This document shows positions 17,954-26,332 of a stretch of DNA of 64,000 nucleotides, piece after piece (position 1 is the stretch's first letter; every line of letters begins with the position of its first letter). The notes beneath the pieces are model-generated. The model saw only the letters and a list, made by a program, of their open reading frames with translations, had not been told where the DNA came from and did not search any database. This DNA is from Aquabacterium sp. GTDB lineage: Bacteria; Pseudomonadota; Gammaproteobacteria; Burkholderiales; Burkholderiaceae_C. The translations under genes and the position numbers were made by a program. The stretch covers positions 62,001 through 126,000 of the forward strand of contig JAHFQM010000002.1 in assembly GCA_023266355.1 (NCBI GenBank), in the 5' to 3' direction.

Positions 17954-18562
17954 ATGAAGCTCGTCATCCTCGACCGCGACGGCACCATCAACCACGAACG
18001 CGAGGACTACATCAAGTCCAGCGACGAGTGGGTGCCGCTGCCCGGGGCGCTGGAGGCCATCGCCCGGCTCAACCACGCCGGCTGGCACGTGGTGGTGGCG
18101 ACCAACCAATCGGGCATCGGCCGCGGCCTGTTCGACATGGTCGCGCTCAATGCCATGCACGCCAAGATGAACCAGATGCTGGCGCGCGTCGGTGGCCGCA
18201 TCGAGGCGGTGTTTTTCTGCCCGCACACGCCTGAGGACAACTGCACCTGCCGCAAACCGCTGCCGGGCCTGTTCCAGACGATCGGCCAGCGCTTCGGCTG
18301 CAGCCTGGAGGGCGTGCCGATGGTGGGTGACCTGCCGCGCGATGTGCTGGCCGCGCAGTCGGTGGGCTGCGAGCCCCACTTGGTGCGCACCGGCCAGGCG
18401 GCCACGATGACCGAGGCCGAGCTGCTCGATTTGCGCCAGCGTGTGCCCGACCTGACCATCCACCCCGATCTGTCGGCCTTCGCCGATTTCATCGTGCTGC
18501 GCGAACGTCGCAGCCATGGCGAAGACGAACCCGTGGCCACCCACATGGGAGAGCTGGGTTGA
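17954..18562 (+). CDS. gmhB: D-glycero-beta-D-manno-heptose 1,7-bisphosphate 7-phosphatase
   Basis: Removes the 7-phosphate in synthesis of the ADP-heptose used for the LPS inner core. 202-aa HAD enzyme: motif I is DRDGTIN with D7 and D9, motif II is VVVATNQSGIGRG, and a zinc-binding loop has the Cys/His set in FFCPHTPEDNCTCRKP, diagnostic for GmhB and its histidinol-phosphatase relatives. The ATG at 17954 has a good upstream GGAGAG. In many betaproteobacteria plsC follows gmhB; here the next gene is the YgjP-type protease, overlapping by 4 bases (TTGA). Confidence 0.93.
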   Translation: MKLVILDRDGTINHEREDYIKSSDEWVPLPGALEAIARLNHAGWHVVVATNQSGIGRGLFDMVALNAMHAKMNQMLARVGGRIEAVFFCPHTPEDNCTCRKPLPGLFQTIGQRFGCSLEGVPMVGDLPRDVLAAQSVGCEPHLVRTGQAATMTEAELLDLRQRVPDLTIHPDLSAFADFIVLRERRSHGEDEPVATHMGELG

Positions 18563-19488
18563 GCCTGCCGCCCGCCGACCAGCTCAGCCTGTGGACCGAC
18601 GAGGGGCAAGCCTCGGCCGGTGCCAGCGAAGAGGGTCGTGCAGGAGCCGGCGCTGCGCCGTCGGCGGGCACCCTGGCCGCAGCCCAGCTCGCCGAGGCCC
18701 GCACCACGGTGCCCGAGGCGGCCTTGCTGGGCAGCATGCCGGTGTTCCGCCACCCGCGTGCGGAGCGTGAAATCCGCCTGGGCAAGGCCCTGGTGGGCTA
18801 CGAATGCAAGCGCGTGCGCCGCCGCAGCATCGGCATGGTGGTCAGCGACGAAGGCCTGTCGGTGCGCGCGCCGACGTGGGTGTCCTGGTCTGACATCGAG
18901 GTGGCCCTGCGCGCCAAGGAGCGCTGGATCTGCGCCAAGTTGCTGGACCAGCGCGAGCGCGCCCGCAAGCGGGTGTCGGCCCAGATCGACTGGCGCGCTG
19001 GATGCCAGTTTCCCTACCTGGGCGAGCCGGTCACCGTCGTGCTCGACCCCATGATCTCCGGCGCCCGCTTCCAGCCCGCCTCTCTGGACGCTGCACCTTG
19101 CCGCCACACCCTGCGCCTGGGCCTGCCGCACCAGGCCGACCCCGACCAGATCCGCGATGCCGTCCAGGCCTGGGTGCAGCGCCAGGCCCGCGAGCTGTTC
19201 GCGCAGCGTGTGCAGCACTTCGCCGTGCAACTGGGCGTGCAGGTCACGCGCATCGCTCTGTCATCGGCGCGCACCCGCTGGGGCAGTGCCAGCGCCGACG
19301 GCTCCATCCGCCTGCACTGGCGCCTCATGCACTTCAGCCACAGCGTCATCGACTACGTGGTCGCGCATGAACTGGCCCACCTGCGCGAGATGAACCACAG
19401 TCCGCGCTTTTGGGACGTGGTCCGCTCGGTCATGCCCGAGTTCGATGCCGCGCGCGATCAGCTGCGCCGCGTCGTCATCCCGGACTGA
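18559..19488 (+). CDS. YgjP/SprT-like M48-type metalloprotease
   Basis: 309-aa protein of the DUF45/YgjP family. It has the zinc motif HELAH near residue 273, the downstream NHSPRFW segment that supplies the third ligand, and the preceding TRWGSAS motif. The first 60 residues are Ala/Glu-rich and probably disordered. Translation appears to start with TTG at 18559, overlapping the gmhB stop as TTGA with a GGGAGAG upstream; the next in-frame ATG would remove the N-terminal part only. The substrate is unknown. The 3' end overlaps the convergent MBL hydrolase gene by 14 bases. Confidence 0.85.
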   Translation: MSLPPADQLSLWTDEGQASAGASEEGRAGAGAAPSAGTLAAAQLAEARTTVPEAALLGSMPVFRHPRAEREIRLGKALVGYECKRVRRRSIGMVVSDEGLSVRAPTWVSWSDIEVALRAKERWICAKLLDQRERARKRVSAQIDWRAGCQFPYLGEPVTVVLDPMISGARFQPASLDAAPCRHTLRLGLPHQADPDQIRDAVQAWVQRQARELFAQRVQHFAVQLGVQVTRIALSSARTRWGSASADGSIRLHWRLMHFSHSVIDYVVAHELAHLREMNHSPRFWDVVRSVMPEFDAARDQLRRVVIPD

Positions 19489-20578
19489 AGCGCCAGACGC
19501 CTTCTCCGTCCATCTCCCGCTTCAGCGCGCCCTGGTGCCACAGGTGGTTCAGGTGCGCCACCGACTCGCCCATGGCGAATGTCGTCTGGTGCAGGTCGAG
19601 CTGGCGCTTGAACAGCACCGGCAGCATCTCGGCGGCCGATGACGGCTGGAGCGCGCAGGCGGCCAGCACCTCGTCGAGGCGCTCGGCATGGTGGTCGTGC
19701 AACTGCTGGATGCGGGTGTGGATGCCGGTGAAAGGCAGACCGTGCGAGGGCAGGGCGAGCGTGTCATCGGGCAGGGCACGCATGCGGTCCAGCGAGGCCA
19801 GGAACAGGCCCAGTGCGTCGGCTTCAGGCTCCAGGTCGAGCACGCTGACGTTGGTCGAAATCTTGGGCAGCAGCATGTCGCCCGAAATCAGCAGGCCGTC
19901 GCGCTCGTTGAACAGAGCGATGTGCTCGGGGCTGTGGCCGTGGCCGGCCATGCAATGCCAGTCACGCTCACCGATGTGCACGGTCATGCCGTCCATCAGG
20001 CGGCGGTAGGCATAGGGGACCTCGGGCACCAGCGAGGAGAAATAACCGGTGCGCGCGCGGATCTTGGCCACGTCATCGGGCTGGCGCAGGCCGTGGCTCA
20101 TGAAGAAGGCGGCCGCGCGCTCGCCGCCAAAGCCGGTGGTGGACTGGCAGGCGAGTTGTGCCGCGAAGTGGTCGGTGGCGCTCATCCACAGGCGAGCGGG
20201 CTGCTGCGGCGCGCTGAAGTGATCGATCAGCCATTGCGCATTGCCCACGTGGTCCGGGTGCATGTGCGTGACCAGCATGCGCGACAGCGGCCGCTCCGCC
20301 AGCGGGCCCGCGAACAGCGTTTGCCAGGCCGAACGGATGGTCTCCGTGGCCACGCCAGCGTCCACGATCGTCCAGGTGGGCTGCGTGCCGGCGCCATCTG
20401 CATCGTGGTCGTCCAGCACCCACAGGTTGATGTGGTTGAGCGCGAAGGGCATGGGCATGCGCACCCAGTGCAGGCCGCGGCGCAGGTCCAGGCGCTCGCC
20501 GGTGGCGGGCATGGCCTCGCCCCAGGGGTAGGTGATGGCGGGAGGCGCGGCCGTGACGGTGGGGGCGAGCTGGGTCAT
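19475..20578 (-). CDS. MBL-fold metallo-hydrolase
   Basis: 367-aa metallo-beta-lactamase-fold hydrolase with the metal-binding motif THMHPDH near residue 103, a second His in GHGHSPEH and an Asp in SGDML, the normal set for a dinuclear site. The C-terminal part (about 290-360) is an added helical domain with winged-helix character, as in LACTB2-like and glyoxalase-like hydrolases. The ATG at 20578 gives the best N-terminus; an upstream ATG at 20620 would add 14 residues. It is divergent from the carbonic anhydrase gene. Substrate unknown, possibly a thioester or acyl compound. Confidence 0.85.
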   Translation of the reverse strand: MTQLAPTVTAAPPAITYPWGEAMPATGERLDLRRGLHWVRMPMPFALNHINLWVLDDHDADGAGTQPTWTIVDAGVATETIRSAWQTLFAGPLAERPLSRMLVTHMHPDHVGNAQWLIDHFSAPQQPARLWMSATDHFAAQLACQSTTGFGGERAAAFFMSHGLRQPDDVAKIRARTGYFSSLVPEVPYAYRRLMDGMTVHIGERDWHCMAGHGHSPEHIALFNERDGLLISGDMLLPKISTNVSVLDLEPEADALGLFLASLDRMRALPDDTLALPSHGLPFTGIHTRIQQLHDHHAERLDEVLAACALQPSSAAEMLPVLFKRQLDLHQTTFAMGESVAHLNHLWHQGALKREMDGEGVWRFSPG

Positions 20579-20675
20579 GCGAAAGAGGAACCGATCGGCA
20601 CAAAAGTCAAGACAGGCCATTGTGCCTGCGGGATGAATTCCTGTTGGCAGCCTCAGCCTTGTCTACACTGGTGCC

Positions 20676-21365
20676 ATGACGACGCTACACCACCTCTTCG
20701 ACAGCAACCGTGCCTGGGCGCGCGACATCGAGCAACGCACCCCGGGCTTCTTCACCCGCCTGCAAAAGCAGCAAACGCCAGACTACCTCTGGATTGGTTG
20801 CAGCGACAGCCGCGTGCCTGCCAACGAAATCTGCGGGGTTTTGCCTGGCGAAATGTTCGTGCACCGCAACGTGGCCAACGTGGTCGTCCACACCGACCTG
20901 AATTGCCTGTCGGTGATGGAATTCGCCATCGATTCGCTCAAGGTCAAACACATCATGGTGGTGGGGCACTATGGTTGCAGTGGCGTGCATGCCGCGATGA
21001 ACGACGTGCGCATCGGCTTGGCCGACAACTGGCTGCGCCATGTCAAGGATGTGCGCAACCAGCACCGCGACTGGCTCCAGACCCTGCCCGACGGGCCCGT
21101 GCGCCACGATGCCTTGTGCGAGCTCAATGTGCTCGTCCAGTGCAGCCATGTGTGCGAGACGACGGTGGTGCACGACGCCTGGGCGCGCGGCCAGGAGGTG
21201 GTGGTGCACGGCTGGGTGTACGGCCTCAACAACGGCCTGATCAAGGACCTGAAGATGACCGTGTCTGCATCGCAGCAGGTGCAACCCTCCTTCGAGCAGG
21301 CGCTGAGCGAGCTGAAGCAGCGCTATGCCCACCACGACCAGATCAACGCCGGGCCCACCCCATGA
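20676..21365 (+). CDS. can: Beta-class carbonic anhydrase
   Basis: Interconverts CO2 and bicarbonate, supplying bicarbonate for carboxylases. 229 aa with the complete beta-class zinc site C42, D44, H98 and C101 (GCSDSR and VVGHYGCSG). Close in length and motifs to E. coli Can. It ends in an ATGA overlap with aceK, so bicarbonate supply and control of isocitrate flux are translationally coupled here. Confidence 0.96.
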   Translation: MTTLHHLFDSNRAWARDIEQRTPGFFTRLQKQQTPDYLWIGCSDSRVPANEICGVLPGEMFVHRNVANVVVHTDLNCLSVMEFAIDSLKVKHIMVVGHYGCSGVHAAMNDVRIGLADNWLRHVKDVRNQHRDWLQTLPDGPVRHDALCELNVLVQCSHVCETTVVHDAWARGQEVVVHGWVYGLNNGLIKDLKMTVSASQQVQPSFEQALSELKQRYAHHDQINAGPTP

Positions 21366-23263
21366 CGATGTTCCCCCAGCAGCTCACCGACCCGCGGATC
21401 TTCGACATCGCCCGGGCGCTGCTCGATGGTTTTGACCGCCATTACAAGATCTTCTCGGAGACCAGCGCGGACGCCAAAAAGCGCTTCGAAAAGGCGGACT
21501 GGCACGGTCAGCAACTCGCCCAGCGCGCGCGCATCGAGTTCTACGACCTGCGCGTGGAAGAGGCGGTGGAGCGGCTGGAGCACGACTACGAGGCCAGTTC
21601 CCTGCCGATGGAAGTCTGGCACCAGATCAAGCTGTTCTACATCGGCTTGCTGACGGGCCACAAGCAGCCCGAGCTGGCCGAGACCTTCTTCAACTCGGTC
21701 ACCATCAAGATCCTGCACCGCAAGTACTACCGCAACGATTTCATCTTCGTGCGCCCGGCGGTGTCCACCGAGTACATCGACGACGAAGACGAGGCCACCG
21801 GCGCCACCTTCCGCGCCTACTACCCCGTGCGCGAGAACCTGCGCGAGATGCTCAAGGCGGTGGTGCAAGGCTACGAGCTGAAGCAGCCGTTCGACGACCT
21901 GGACCGCGACATCGACTTCGTGTACGAGGCCTTGCTGGAGCAGGTTGGCAATGTGCGCCTGCGCACCAATTTCCAGATCCAGGTGCTGTCGTCGCTGTTC
22001 TTCCGCAACAAGGGCGCTTACATCGTCGGCAAGGTGATCAATGGCTTCCGCAGCCTGCCGTTTGCCATCCCCATCCTGCACAACTCCAAGAGCCGGCTCT
22101 ACATCGACGCGGCCCTGTTCGGCGAAGACGACCTGCTGGCCCTGTTCAGCTTTGCGCGCGCCTACTTCATGGTGGACATGCGCGTGCCATCGGCCTACGT
22201 GCAGTTCCTGCGCACGCTGATGCCGCGCAAGCCGCGGGGCGAAATCTACAGCGCCATCGGCCTGCAGAAGCACGGCAAGAACCTGTTCTACCGCGACTTC
22301 CTTTTCCACCTGCGCCACTCCAGCGACAAGTTCCGCATCGCGCCCGGCATCAAGGGCATGGTCATGCTGGTGTTCGACCTGCCGTCCTACCCCTTCGTGT
22401 TCAAGGTCATCAAGGACTACTTCCCGCCGCAGAAGGAAACCACGCGCGAGATGATCATGGGCAAGTACCAGCTCGTGAAGCAGCACGACCGCGTGGGCCG
22501 CATGGCCGACTCGCTCGAGTTCACCAACGTCGCCTTCCCGCGCCACCGCTTTGACGAGGAACTGATCGCCGAGCTGAAGAAGTTCGCTCCCAGCGTGATG
22601 GAAGAGGACGACGAGGACCCCAGCGTGCTCATCCTCAAGCACCTCTACATCGAGCGCCGCATGGTGCCCCTGAACATCTACATCCAGGAGGCGCAGGGCG
22701 AGTCGCTGGAGCATGCCGTCATCGAGTACGGCAATGCCCTGAAAGACCTGGTGGCCGCCAACATCTTCCCCGGCGACATGCTGTGGAAGAACTTCGGCGT
22801 GACGCGCAACGGCAAGGTCGTGTTCTACGACTACGACGAGATCGAGTACATCACCGATTGCAATTTCCGCAAGGTGCCCGAGCCGCGCAACGAGGAAGAG
22901 GAGATGTCAGGCGAGGTCTGGTACACCGTGGGCAAGCACGATGTCTTCCCCGAGACCTTCGGGCCCTTCCTGCTGGGCGATCTGCGCGTGCGCGCCATCT
23001 TCATGCAGCACCATGCCGACCTGCTGGAGCCCGAGTACTGGCAACAGCACAAGGAGCGCATCAAGGCCGGCTATGTGCACGACGTCTTCCCCTACGACAG
23101 GGGCCGTCGTTTCGTGCACAAGATCCAGTCTGGCGCGCCGCTGGCATCGCCCGAGGATGCGCCAGTGGAAGTGCCGGTGGACATCCAGCCCCTGGGGCCG
23201 GCCGTCCACGATCAGGGCGTGCTGTCAGGTTTCAGCACGGGCTCGGCGGGCAGCGGGGACTGA
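21362..23263 (+). CDS. aceK: Isocitrate dehydrogenase kinase/phosphatase
   Basis: Bifunctional enzyme that switches isocitrate dehydrogenase off by phosphorylation and on by dephosphorylation, directing carbon between the TCA cycle and the glyoxylate shunt. 633 aa: an N-terminal regulatory domain up to about residue 310 and a C-terminal eukaryotic-like kinase fold with the [15 protein letters not shown] and [15 protein letters not shown] segments. Somewhat longer than E. coli AceK owing to a Pro/Gly/Ser tail after residue 600. The glyoxylate genes aceA and aceB are not adjacent; the start overlaps can by 4 bases. Confidence 0.96.
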   Translation: MTMFPQQLTDPRIFDIARALLDGFDRHYKIFSETSADAKKRFEKADWHGQQLAQRARIEFYDLRVEEAVERLEHDYEASSLPMEVWHQIKLFYIGLLTGHKQPELAETFFNSVTIKILHRKYYRNDFIFVRPAVSTEYIDDEDEATGATFRAYYPVRENLREMLKAVVQGYELKQPFDDLDRDIDFVYEALLEQVGNVRLRTNFQIQVLSSLFFRNKGAYIVGKVINGFRSLPFAIPILHNSKSRLYIDAALFGEDDLLALFSFARAYFMVDMRVPSAYVQFLRTLMPRKPRGEIYSAIGLQKHGKNLFYRDFLFHLRHSSDKFRIAPGIKGMVMLVFDLPSYPFVFKVIKDYFPPQKETTREMIMGKYQLVKQHDRVGRMADSLEFTNVAFPRHRFDEELIAELKKFAPSVMEEDDEDPSVLILKHLYIERRMVPLNIYIQEAQGESLEHAVIEYGNALKDLVAANIFPGDMLWKNFGVTRNGKVVFYDYDEIEYITDCNFRKVPEPRNEEEEMSGEVWYTVGKHDVFPETFGPFLLGDLRVRAIFMQHHADLLEPEYWQQHKERIKAGYVHDVFPYDRGRRFVHKIQSGAPLASPEDAPVEVPVDIQPLGPAVHDQGVLSGFSTGSAGSGD

Positions 23264-23348
23264 GCGTCTGGGAGCGTCCTGGCTGCTGCTGCGAGCCGAT
23301 GAGCGTGTTGGCAGGGGCTCTGTGTGAGCCCCTCACCTCACCGGTGGC

Positions 23349-24191
23349 TCACCAGAACTGGTACCAGGGCTTCTTGGTCGGCTGCGTGCCACTGGCCGCG
23401 ACATTGCCTTCGAGAAAGCGGCTGCTGGGGAAGCTTTGCTTGAGGATGCGCAGGGCGTCGTCCCGCAGCGGCTCCAGGCCCAGCTTGTCGTAGCTTTGCG
23501 CCAGGATGTAGAGGCCTTCCTCGATGGCCGGTGACTGGCGGAACTCTGTCACGGCGGCCTGGGCGCGGTTGGCTGCTGCCACGTAGGCGCCACGGCGCAG
23601 GTAGTAGCGCGCCACGTGCACTTCGCCAGCGGCCAGCGAATTGACGATGTGGTTCATGCGCAAGCGCGCGTCTTCGGCGTACTTCGAGGTGGGAAAGCGG
23701 TCCACCACCTGCTTGAACGACTCGTAGGCATCGCGCGAAGCCTGCTGGTCACGTTCGGAGAGGTCCTGGTTGGCCACGCGCCCGAACAAACCCAGGTTTT
23801 CGTTGAAGTTGATCAGGCCCTGCAGGTAGTAGACGTAGTCCATCGCAGGGCTGGTCGGGTGCAGGCGGATGAAGCGGTCCAGCTTGGCCAGCGCCTGGGC
23901 TTTTTCGCCGGTGCGGAAGTAGGCGTAGGCCAAGTCGATTTGGGCTTGCTGCGACAGCAAGGTGCCGGAAGCGCGTGCTTCGACCTTCTCCAGCTTCTTC
24001 AGGGCCGTCTCGTAATTGCCTTCGGCCGCGTCATCCTTGGCGTCTGCGTACAATTTGTCCGGCGGGATGTTGGCGAACTCGTCTTTGGGCGTGGAGCCGC
24101 AAGCCGCCAGCGCGACGCTCAGGAACAGGGCCAGCCAGCCGGCATGCATGCCGGACCGCGAGCCACGGAAGGTGGTCTTCACAAATTTCAC
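23349..24191 (-). CDS. bamD: Outer membrane assembly lipoprotein BamD
   Basis: Essential lipoprotein of the BAM complex that bridges BamA with the accessory lipoproteins. 280 aa with a lipoprotein signal peptide ending LAAC, lipid-carrying C31, then about five tetratricopeptide repeats, including YADAKDDAAEGNYETALKKL and AYFRTGEKAQALAKLDRF. It ends in Trp-Tyr-Gln-Phe-Trp. Divergent from rluD, the same arrangement as in E. coli. Confidence 0.95.
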   Translation of the reverse strand: MKFVKTTFRGSRSGMHAGWLALFLSVALAACGSTPKDEFANIPPDKLYADAKDDAAEGNYETALKKLEKVEARASGTLLSQQAQIDLAYAYFRTGEKAQALAKLDRFIRLHPTSPAMDYVYYLQGLINFNENLGLFGRVANQDLSERDQQASRDAYESFKQVVDRFPTSKYAEDARLRMNHIVNSLAAGEVHVARYYLRRGAYVAAANRAQAAVTEFRQSPAIEEGLYILAQSYDKLGLEPLRDDALRILKQSFPSSRFLEGNVAASGTQPTKKPWYQFW

Positions 24192-24258
24192 GTTGGGTTG
24201 GGGCGGTCAGGCCACGGAGGATTCCGCATGCCGTGCCGCCTGCAGCGTCAGAGCCCAC

Positions 24259-24266
24259 AGTATAGA
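24259..24266. promoter_or_regulatory. Overlapping -10-like boxes between bamD and rluD
   Basis: The 8-base stretch reads TATAGA on the plus strand (24261-24266), 20 bases before the rluD ATG, and TATACT on the minus strand (24259-24264), 68 bases before the bamD ATG. No matching -35 is clear for either, so face-to-face promoters here are possible but unproven. Confidence 0.3.
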
Positions 24267-24285
24267 AGCGAGATCGTCCGATTCG

Positions 24286-25431
24286 ATGCCCCCACGCAAG
24301 CCAGCCAAATCCATTCGCCAGTCGCCCCACCACGAGGTGGCTCCGGTGGTGCCAGACCAGCCCTCGTTGGGCATGCCCGGCGATGTCCTCGACGACCTTG
24401 CGGAGGACCTGAGCGAGGACTTCGCCGATGACATCGGCGCCGAGTCGGTGGCCGCGCCACCCGCCGAGGAGCGCACGGAGTCGCTGACCGTGCCGGCCTC
24501 GTCGCATGGCCAGCGGCTGGACGCTTTCCTGGGCGCGCAGATCACGGCGTTCTCGCGCAACCACCTCAAGGCATTGATCGAAGATGGCTGTGTGGCGGTG
24601 GATGGGCAGGCCCTCACCACGCCCTCGCGCAAGGTGGCGCAGGGGCAGCGCGTGGTGGTCCGTTTGCGGCCCACGGCGCAGAGCCTGGCTTTCGTGGCCG
24701 AGCCCATGGACCTGGCCATCGTGTTCGAGGATGCCCACCTCCTGGTGATCAACAAGCCTGCCGGTCTGGTCGTGCACCCGGCGGCCGGCAACTGGCAGGG
24801 CACATTGATGAACGGGCTGCTGGCGCACCACGCTGGCGCTGTGGCGCTGCCGCGTGCCGGCATCGTGCACCGGCTGGACAAGGACACCAGTGGGCTGATG
24901 GTGGTGGGCAAGACGCTGGAGGCCGTCACGGCCTTGAGCCGCGCCATCGCGGCGCGCGAGGTCAGCCGCCAGTACCTGGCCCTGGCCCAAGGCGCGGTGG
25001 ACGAGGCCTTCTCGGTGATGTCGTCCATCGGGCGCGACCCCGTCACCCGCGTCAAGATGGCCGTGGTGCCTGCGGGCAAGGCGGCCCGCACCGATGTGCA
25101 GCGGCTGCTGTGTGGGCAGTGGCAAGACCCCGCCGCCGATTTGCCGCCACGGGCCTACAGCGGTGTGCTGTGCACCCTGCACACGGGCCGCACCCACCAG
25201 ATCCGCGTGCACCTGAGCAGCCGCAAGCACCCGCTGGTGGCCGATGCGCTCTACGGTGGCGCGCAGGCCTTGGGCATGCGTCGCCAGGCGCTGCACGCCG
25301 CGAAGCTGTCTTTCAAGCACCCCATCACGGGCGAGGCGCTGGCGTTCGAGGCCCCGCTGCCCGACGACATGGCGCAAGCCTGGGCGGCCTTGGCTTTGGC
25401 AGTCACAGCAGATTCACAATCTGGTGTATAG
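24286..25431 (+). CDS. rluD: 23S rRNA pseudouridine synthase RluD
   Basis: Makes pseudouridines 1911, 1915 and 1917 in helix 69 of 23S rRNA, needed for normal subunit joining. 381 aa: an acidic N-terminal extension (residues 30-65, Asp/Glu-rich), an S4 domain (about 75-125), then the RluA-type catalytic domain with HRLDKDTSGLMV and catalytic D198, and TGRTHQIRVHLSS. Its place opposite bamD identifies it as RluD rather than RluC. The usual downstream partner pgeF (yfiH) is missing; a structured non-coding segment follows instead. Confidence 0.94.
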   Translation: MPPRKPAKSIRQSPHHEVAPVVPDQPSLGMPGDVLDDLAEDLSEDFADDIGAESVAAPPAEERTESLTVPASSHGQRLDAFLGAQITAFSRNHLKALIEDGCVAVDGQALTTPSRKVAQGQRVVVRLRPTAQSLAFVAEPMDLAIVFEDAHLLVINKPAGLVVHPAAGNWQGTLMNGLLAHHAGAVALPRAGIVHRLDKDTSGLMVVGKTLEAVTALSRAIAAREVSRQYLALAQGAVDEAFSVMSSIGRDPVTRVKMAVVPAGKAARTDVQRLLCGQWQDPAADLPPRAYSGVLCTLHTGRTHQIRVHLSSRKHPLVADALYGGAQALGMRRQALHAAKLSFKHPITGEALAFEAPLPDDMAQAWAALALAVTADSQSGV

Positions 25432-25432
25432 T
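25409..25432 (+). promoter_or_regulatory. Inverted repeat beside a -10-like TATAGT
   Basis: CAGATT (25409-25414), a 3-base spacer, then AATCTG (25418-25423), followed by TATAGT at 25427-25432. The palindrome would overlap the spacer of a promoter reading toward scpB, as an operator would. It lies in the last codons of rluD. No good -35 hexamer is seen. Confidence 0.3.
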
Positions 25433-25438
25433 GGGTTT

Positions 25439-25641
25439 GTGATTTGGCATTGAGCCCCGGGCGTGAACCCACGCCCCACCGGCCGGCCCGTGAAGAAGAT
25501 GGCGTGGAACGCCATCTGAATGTCGCCTCCGCAGTGAGGCCCCTCCACACAGTCCAGTTTGAACGCCCGTTGGCTGCCTCGCGGTTGAGCACGACGTCGG
25601 TGCGCCCGCACAGCGTGTTGCTGTGCCACGCTGTGGTTTTT
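25439..25641 (+). ncRNA. Candidate structured leader or small RNA before scpB
   Basis: About 200 bases between rluD and scpB with no credible coding frame but four local hairpins. They are GGGCGTG/CACGCCC (25459-25476), GATGGCGT/ACGCCATC with a 3-base loop (25498-25516), GCCTC/GAGGC (25525-25540), and CACAGCGTG/CACGCTGTG (25609-25635) followed by GTTTTT. The last has the form of an intrinsic terminator and sits 38 bases before the scpB ATG. With the upstream TATAGT this could be an independent small RNA of about 200 nt or an attenuating leader of scpB-rluB. I recognise no known RNA family; 6S RNA was considered but the ends do not pair. Confidence 0.4.
25609..25641 (+). terminator. Terminator-like hairpin just upstream of scpB
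   Basis: Perfect 9-bp stem (25609-25617 with 25627-25635), a 9-base loop, then G and five T. Its place inside the scpB leader suggests attenuation or the 3' end of a small RNA rather than simple termination of rluD. Confidence 0.5.
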
Positions 25642-25678
25642 GCCGACCGGTGCTGCCGCCCCGCTCACGATCGACGCG

Positions 25679-26332
25679 ATGGAAGTCCTCCAATCCCAGG
25701 ATGCCGAGCGCATCCTTGAAGCCGCTTTGCTGTGCGCGCCTCACCCCATGCCGGTGCGAGAGATGCGTGCCTTGTTCGACGACACCGTCTCGGCCGACAC
25801 GGTGCGCGGCATGCTCGCGCGCATCCAGGCGCAATGGCAGGGCAAGGGCGTGATGCTGTGCGAAGTGGCTTCCGGCTGGCGCTTCCAGACCCGGGCGGAT
25901 GTGCAAGTCCACCTGGACCGCCTCCACCCGGAAAAGCCGCCCAAGTACTCCCGCGCCACGATGGAAACACTGGCCATCATTGCCTACAAGCAGCCCGTCA
26001 CGCGGGGTGACATCGAAGACATCCGCGGCGTGACCGTGAGCTCCAACATCGTCAAGCAGCTCGAAGACCGCGGCTGGGTCGAGGTGATCGGCCACCGCGA
26101 CGCGCCGGGCCGCCCCGCCTTGTTCGCCACCACCCGGCAGTTCCTCGACGACCTCGGTCTGGCCTCTTTGTCCCAGTTGCCCACGCTGGAAGGTTTGCCC
26201 GTGGGTCAGGCCCTTTTGCCTGGGCTGGAGGATGAGCCGCCCGCCGATGTGGTCGGTGAAGCCGACGCCCTGCCTGCCCCCGACGCCCCCCACGCCCCCC
26301 ACGCCCCCGATTCCGCACCACACGCCCCATGA
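25679..26332 (+). CDS. scpB: Segregation and condensation protein B
   Basis: Kleisin-associated subunit of the SMC-ScpAB condensin, built of two winged-helix domains. 217 aa from the ATG at 25679; a TTG at 25640 could add 13 residues. The conserved block LAIIAYKQPVTRGDIEDIRGV lies around residues 100-120 and confirms the family. The last 20 residues are Pro/Ala/His-rich, encoded by short C-rich repeats. scpA is not adjacent. It overlaps rluB as ATGA, a pairing seen in many bacteria. Confidence 0.93.
   Translation: MEVLQSQDAERILEAALLCAPHPMPVREMRALFDDTVSADTVRGMLARIQAQWQGKGVMLCEVASGWRFQTRADVQVHLDRLHPEKPPKYSRATMETLAIIAYKQPVTRGDIEDIRGVTVSSNIVKQLEDRGWVEVIGHRDAPGRPALFATTRQFLDDLGLASLSQLPTLEGLPVGQALLPGLEDEPPADVVGEADALPAPDAPHAPHAPDSAPHAP

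Noticed and set aside
14323..17991. 1222-codon open frame on the minus strand opposite lnt, glyQ and glyS
   Set aside because: It crosses three well-supported genes and has biased Gly/Leu/His/Gln composition; an antisense artefact.
20644..20669. Promoter of can with TTGGCA and TACACT
   Set aside because: The spacing is only 14 bases, too short for a sigma-70 promoter.
19688..21361. Very long N-terminal extension of the aceK frame opposite the MBL hydrolase
   Set aside because: The AceK family begins at 21362; the upstream part is antisense to the MBL gene and crosses can in another frame.
25439..25641. 6S RNA between rluD and scpB
   Set aside because: Size fits and one stretch looks vaguely similar, but the 5' and 3' ends do not form the long closing stem of 6S RNA.
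25403..26323. 306-codon minus-strand frame covering scpB and its leader
   Set aside because: Antisense to scpB with Gly/Arg-rich random composition and no homology I recognise.
26280..26325. CRISPR-like or satellite repeat in the scpB tail
   Set aside because: Short C-rich coding repeats encoding Ala-Pro-His; too short and irregular, and in frame with scpB.
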